64,000 bases of DNA from Prorocentrum cordatum. Its lineage: Eukaryota > Sar > Dinophyceae > Prorocentrales > Prorocentraceae. The DNA lies in NCBI GenBank assembly GCA_963575745.1, contig CAUYUJ010011226.1, forward strand, positions 240,006 to 304,005. The letters run 5' to 3'. Below the pieces are notes generated by a model. It ran no database searches and was not told where the DNA came from. It saw nothing but the letters and a program-made list of their open reading frames with translations. Position numbers and translations under genes: made by a program. Within the stretch, counting starts at the first letter, position 1; each line of letters opens with the position of its first letter. Below, piece after piece: positions 63,073 to 64,000 of this stretch.

Positions 63073-64000
63073 GGTCCATCGGCGGTCGGAAGGTATCTAT
63101 CGGCACGCGAATCTGGACCGAGTGGCAGGAGCCCACGCGGCTGCTTTGCGATGGAGCATAAGGAAACGTGGATCTCGGCAGCGGCCCTTAGAGAGAGAGA
63201 CAGGATGAGCCCAATATTATCTCCCAGTATCAACCACGAGCGGCCCCAGCCCTTCGGATCTTGCGCCGCCTGACGAATCGCCCCCAAGAAACCGCGCATC
63301 TCGGTGACATGTACCGGCTCATGCGTGAAGACGGGCTGGAAACGCTTGACAGTCCACGGCGTAGCCTTCACCGCGCTAGCGGGCACCTCGGGAAACTCCC
63401 CATTAACGTAGACGTTGCTGAAAACGACCTCCCTGTCTTCCCAGATACCTACCCCCAAAGTAGAGACGTCCTTGAGAGCACTGGTCCGCGGATTGATCCC
63501 TGCTGGGTCCTCGTCGTCTTTGAATCGCCAACGCTCGTGCCACTTACCTACTAACTGTGCACCCCCCGCCGTCTAAGCCCACCTTGCTGTAGCATGCCCG
63601 GACTCCCGCGCATCATAAGCGAATGCTTCCTCGGACCATTTCGAATTGAGGTCTCGGGAAGCAGAAATCAAGTGTCCCTGGATCGAGCGGAGCTCGCGGA
63701 AAACGCTTTTTCACGTGACCTTGGGATCCCTAAAATTACCCCGAGCAAAATCATAGCTAGCACGGAGACCACTGAGGAGCTCACGTTTTATCAAAGCTAC
63801 AAAAGTAAAATGACCAACCAGACGCTCGACTGGGCGGTTGGTCATCAGCGGCCGCCTGCGATGGATCCACTCCAGCGCCCGCCAGAGCTTCCAGTACCGC
63901 TTGGCCGCGACGGCCACCCAGCAAGGCTGCCCCTGCTGCGCGAAGCCTAGCATCTCCATGCTCTCGGCGGCGTCCGACTCGTCGTGGGTGGCGTAACCCG
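63073..64000 (-). pseudogene. retroelement 2 RT C-terminus and RNase H
   Basis: The RT tail RYWKLWRALEWIHRRRPLM and VERLVGHFTFVALIKRELLS (about 63900-63800) fits the thumb of YR-type RTs. After a TGA stop (63713-63711) the same frame reads RELRSIQGHLISASRDLNSK and EAFAYDARESG (first RNase H Asp, 63612-63614). A TAG follows (63575-63573), then HVTEMRG (Glu, about 63301), LILGDNIGLILSLS (Asp, about 63220) and TADGPSR (final Asp, about 63079). All four acidic positions are kept although two stops interrupt the frame, which suggests fairly recent decay. Confidence 0.7.

Larger units (their letters stand above)
61000..64000 (-). mobile_element. tyrosine-recombinase retroelement 2 (RT thumb, RNase H, YR, MTase-like), open at the right edge
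   Basis: On minus, from the window edge: end of an RT (63999-63711), RNase H (63710-63075), a linker rich in Lys/Glu/Ala (63070-62730), a tyrosine recombinase (62730-61880), and a cytosine-methyltransferase-like domain with a C-terminal part (61780-61000). RT and RNase H share one frame with two stops; the YR uses three frames and the MTase part at least three. The element continues beyond base 64000. RT with YR suggests a DIRS/Ngaro-type retroelement; a C-terminal methyltransferase-like module is an unusual addition. Confidence 0.7.

Noticed and set aside
1-64000. tRNA, rRNA, 5S or spliced-leader RNA genes
   Set aside because: I saw no convincing cloverleaf, conserved rRNA core or full leader-RNA gene. 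A covariance-model search would be needed to exclude small RNAs.

Overview
The window looks like nuclear DNA of a dinoflagellate. The evidence is its composition and content, not a database hit. It is GC-rich and dominated by tandem and dispersed minisatellites. A relict dinoflagellate spliced-leader sequence lies directly in front of a retrotransposon copy. The recognisable coding matter belongs to three retroelement classes: non-LTR elements (LINEs), a Ty1/copia-like LTR element, and RT elements carrying a tyrosine recombinase (YR) and cytosine-methyltransferase-like domains. I recognise no intact host protein gene, rRNA or tRNA. The genus cannot be fixed from the sequence alone.

Layout. 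0-9 kb: short GGCC-rich minisatellites, a 5'-truncated LINE C-terminus on the minus strand (1.2-2.3 kb), a 72-bp tandem repeat and unassigned spacers. 9-13.4 kb: duplicated ~350-bp and ~90-bp segments, a 65-bp repeat family and more GGCC minisatellite. 13.4-18 kb: two copies, in opposite orientation, of a composite repeat element with GGAGGTT-type ends and internal gtgtcccg and gagatcgat arrays; they are separated by a 90-bp minisatellite. A third copy lies at 49.2-50.2 kb. 18-22.6 kb: GC-rich satellites, including a 24-bp repeat organised into ~241-bp higher-order units. 22.7-24.9 kb: a LINE copy (RT, C-terminal zinc motif) on the minus strand with the relict spliced leader at its 5' side. 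25.4-28.2 kb: a 101-bp repeat, simple repeats and a local duplication. 28.3-32.4 kb: a decayed RT-RNase H-methyltransferase-like-YR element, minus strand. 38.3-47.8 kb: a decayed copia-like element on the minus strand with two LTR-like ends, gag remnants and an RNase H remnant, split by two LINE 3' ends lying tail to tail. 50-60.5 kb: minisatellites of 15, 19, 93 and 153 bp and shorter. 60.5-64 kb: a duplicated 125-bp segment, then a second YR element (RT thumb, RNase H, YR, methyltransferase-like) running off the right edge.

How it fits together. The window is a graveyard and nursery of repeats. The retroelement polyproteins carry frameshifts and in-frame stops, and both YR domains appear to lack the catalytic tyrosine, so the copies are probably dead. 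Many tandem repeats lack stop codons in several frames and so produce long open frames (up to about 750 codons) that I do not consider genes. The most informative observations are the spliced leader at the 5' side of a LINE copy, the three-copy composite element with shared termini, the two different placements of methyltransferase-like domains in YR retroelements, and a short palindromic motif repeated in one orientation inside the copia element.
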